Shown here: positions 61,912 to 64,000 of the stretch, piece by piece
Numbering within the stretch: the first letter of the stretch is position 1
How the letters are laid out: each line of letters starts with the position of its first letter
Assembly: GCA_015350385.1 (NCBI GenBank)
Contig: WNKI01000001.1
Location: 5,604,746-5,668,745, forward strand
Direction of reading: 5' to 3'
Source of the DNA: Aculops lycopersici
Taxonomy: Eukaryota; Arthropoda; Arachnida; Trombidiformes; Eriophyidae
Length of the DNA: 64,000 nt
Made by a program: the position numbers and the translations under genes
The notes under the pieces: generated by a model
The model's database searches: none
Seen by the model: only the letters and a program-made list of their open reading frames with translations
Told to the model about the DNA's origin: nothing

Positions 61912-64000
61912 GCCCGAGTTTGAGTTAATTTTATCAGCGAGTAAGCGAGCCAGCCGGACGGCCAACTAGTTGAGGTGTACTAATGAGCAGGATGTTGAGA
62001 CTACTAGTTGTACTCTTAGTTAGCTAGTTAGTTAGTCAAGGATTTTGACTCGAAACTTTAGCCACCTACACCGCTCATCGCATCCATAATCATGATCATA
62101 ATCATGATTATCCCCAAACTCTGGTCGCTTCGTTTCTTTCTTCCTTTCGTCTTGTTTCCTCTCCTTTGCCAGCCTATCATTTGGATAACTTTTGGGAAAT
62201 TTGCGCTTTCCACCTGCCGCCTCTTGTTGAGCGGATCTTGCGGCGGCCGCCGCCGCAACTACAACTCCTTGATTCCCCGGCCATCGACGCCTGTCAGTGG
62301 TGGTCGTGGTGGCGGAGGACGTTTGAAATCGGTTAATGTGGTAGATTTCTCTCGAGGCAACCTATTGCTGTGACTATTGCGTCTCATGTGTCCACCAGCA
62401 CAACCGCCTTCATCAGCACCAATATCCAATAGCTGCAAGCCTTCACGACCGCATCACCGAAACTCCTGGAGCGGAGAGTCGTGTCGAGAGATTTGGAGTT
62501 TAAGTCGCGGGCATGAGATGTGCCTGGGAAGCGTGGCAACGAGCAACAAGTGGCCGGCCAAACGTGTGCATTAGCGAGCTGGAAATCAAATCGATGAAAC
62601 GGACGGTTGCAACTTGAAAGGTAAAATGAGTAGGTGCATAGAAAATAGCTGCCTGCTGCTTGTGTTACAATGATAGCATCGACGCTAGCAACCACTTGTT
62701 GTTGTTGGCCACGCTGCGCTGAGTCGAACTAGAAAATCAAGATGAGTTCACGGGGACTAGAGAGGGTCGCTCGCCTGAAAGCCAGGTGCCTGTTTCTCGT
62801 TCGTTGGATTACGTGAATGCCAGTTGGACATGCGCTCGTCGAGGATCTACCTGTGGATAGTTGAGTCCGCTTGGTTGATTGTTGGAGGTGTTGCTCGCTT
62901 GGTTTGGACGAGAAGAGAATAGAATGAAATGGATTGGATTGGATTGGAAGAGAGAATTGGGTGGATAAATTCGCGAGACGAGCGATTGAGCGAGCTGGCC
63001 AGAGAGAAAGGTAAGAAAAGAGAAGAATAGAATGGAATTGACTTCGCCTTGCTACTGATGGGCCATCAGTGATGGCTGTAGCTTTGGACTTCGGCGCGGG
63101 AACTGCGTCAAGATTCCAAGTACATGGATATGCACAGCGAGTGTTCGGCTCTCCTGAGAGGGGAAGCAGATCGTATCGAGCGAGCCGAAATAAGAAAAGT
63201 GGTTGACGTGGTGGAGCGAGACTCCAGCTCCTACAGTAAACTTTAGTCCACTTCACTCCAATCCAATACAGTCCAATTCTATGCAGGTAGAGGAAGAACA
63301 TCAAGTTCAAGCTCACACGTATGCAGCTGCTGGTGGTGGTGGTGGTGGTTGAGACTCAAATGCTCTCGTTGTGCCTATTCGTCCCTGATCTTGGTTGTGG
63401 TTACAATAGGAAAACTCACGAGCGTTGCCGTGGCGCTTTCATTTTCCGATTACCAGGTGAGCTCGCGAGATATTCGCGCACTTTGAGCCCTGAGCTCGCA
63501 GTGCGCCACTTGTTGCTTGCAGCTGAGAGCTGCTCTGGAAACCTGGCGAGGCATCATCAGCAGCTGCTGCTGATTCGAGCTCAACAAGTGGACGGTCATA
63601 ATCTCCATCTCGCCGCACTGTGCGGCATCTGGATCTAGACAACGTATCGAATTCTCTCACTCGCTTTCTTGCTCGCCGCTCAACGCTTAGCTCACACAGT
63701 CTAATAACTTCACCTGACCAAACCACTGGCCAGTCATCTAAGAATAAGAAAGAGGAGAGAGATCGTGCGTCTCGCTGGCGCTCGCATACCATAACGCCGC
63801 CGTCTCTCCTCTGCCTCCGTGGCTTGTGACGCAGCCACCCCTGAACAACAAGAACAACCTGTTGTTGTTGTAGTTGCCGCTGTTGCTGATGATTCGTTGC
63901 TTCCGAGGGCCATTTTCAGCGGCGACTCGCAGGCTCCCCTGAGACAGGTACAAGCAAGGGAGAAAACAAAGTCTCGCCAACGCTGCAGCAGCAACAATTA

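Larger units (their letters stand above)
58500..64000. other. Gene-free region IV
   Basis: No gene recognised. It contains CT and GA runs, a 13-nt poly-C near 59345, AAT/ATT repeats at 61857-61911, a structured hairpin at 61517-61555, a near-palindrome at 62091-62116, and donor-like CAGGTGAG sites at 60304 and 63454. The longest frame (62729-63316, minus) starts with GTG and is Ser/Leu/Arg-rich. Confidence 0.5.

Noticed and set aside
62729..63316. 195-codon minus-strand frame
   Set aside because: It begins with GTG, is Ser/Leu/Arg-rich, has no recognised domain and overlaps purine-rich repeats.

Overview
The window reads as a piece of a gene-dense, intron-poor animal nuclear genome. I see metazoan-type genes (AP-2 mu, d4/BAF45 zinc finger, HIPK kinase, Jun-type bZIP, plexin-domain protein, Ly6 protein, claudin-like protein), AATAAA polyadenylation signals, GT-AG introns of about 110 bp, an intact Helitron and many CT/GA, CA, GAT and TTG microsatellites. 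Most genes are single open exons; only two coding introns could be resolved (AMACR, 110 bp; SLC38A11-like, 108 bp). An arthropod, possibly a mite or another compact-genome chelicerate, would fit. That is inference from gene style, not a proven placement.

Layout. 0-6.3 kb: claudin-like four-TM gene (-), PTRHD1 (-) with a small coding-looking frame just upstream of it, a Jun-like bZIP gene (+), and the deubiquitinase YOD1/OTU1 (-). 6.3-15.4 kb: a complex insertion made of a short non-autonomous Helitron, a full autonomous Helitron with an intact 1,576-aa Rep/helicase (an 810-bp N gap lies in its 5' part), a decayed formyltetrahydrofolate synthetase fragment, and a second, frameshifted copy of the first 555 bp of the YOD1 locus. 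The two YOD1 copies flank the whole insertion as near-identical direct repeats, and one boundary falls exactly on the A|T Helitron target. 15.4-21.7 kb: a 49-codon frame, EMC6 (+), SPT4 (-), HIPK (+), PLXDC (-). 21.7-27.0 kb: repeat-rich non-coding DNA. 27-42.6 kb: AMACR (-), an orphan gene (-), DPF/BAF45 (-), AP2M1 (+), a TMEM130-like gene (+), a Ly6 gene (-), SLC38A11-like (-), RMDN1 (-). 42.6-44 kb: a decayed coding-looking tract. 44.06-47.4 kb: cytosolic isoleucyl-tRNA synthetase (+). 47.5-64 kb: 16.5 kb without a recognisable gene, full of microsatellites, perfect hairpins and an excess of CAGGTG/CACCTG cores. It could be the regulatory or 5' territory of a gene beyond the window.

The genes do not form one pathway. 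Most are housekeeping functions (tRNA charging, ER membrane insertion, transcription elongation, endocytosis, fatty-acid racemisation) arranged as convergent and divergent neighbours with short spacers. The most interesting part is the Helitron-associated rearrangement at 6.3-15.4 kb.
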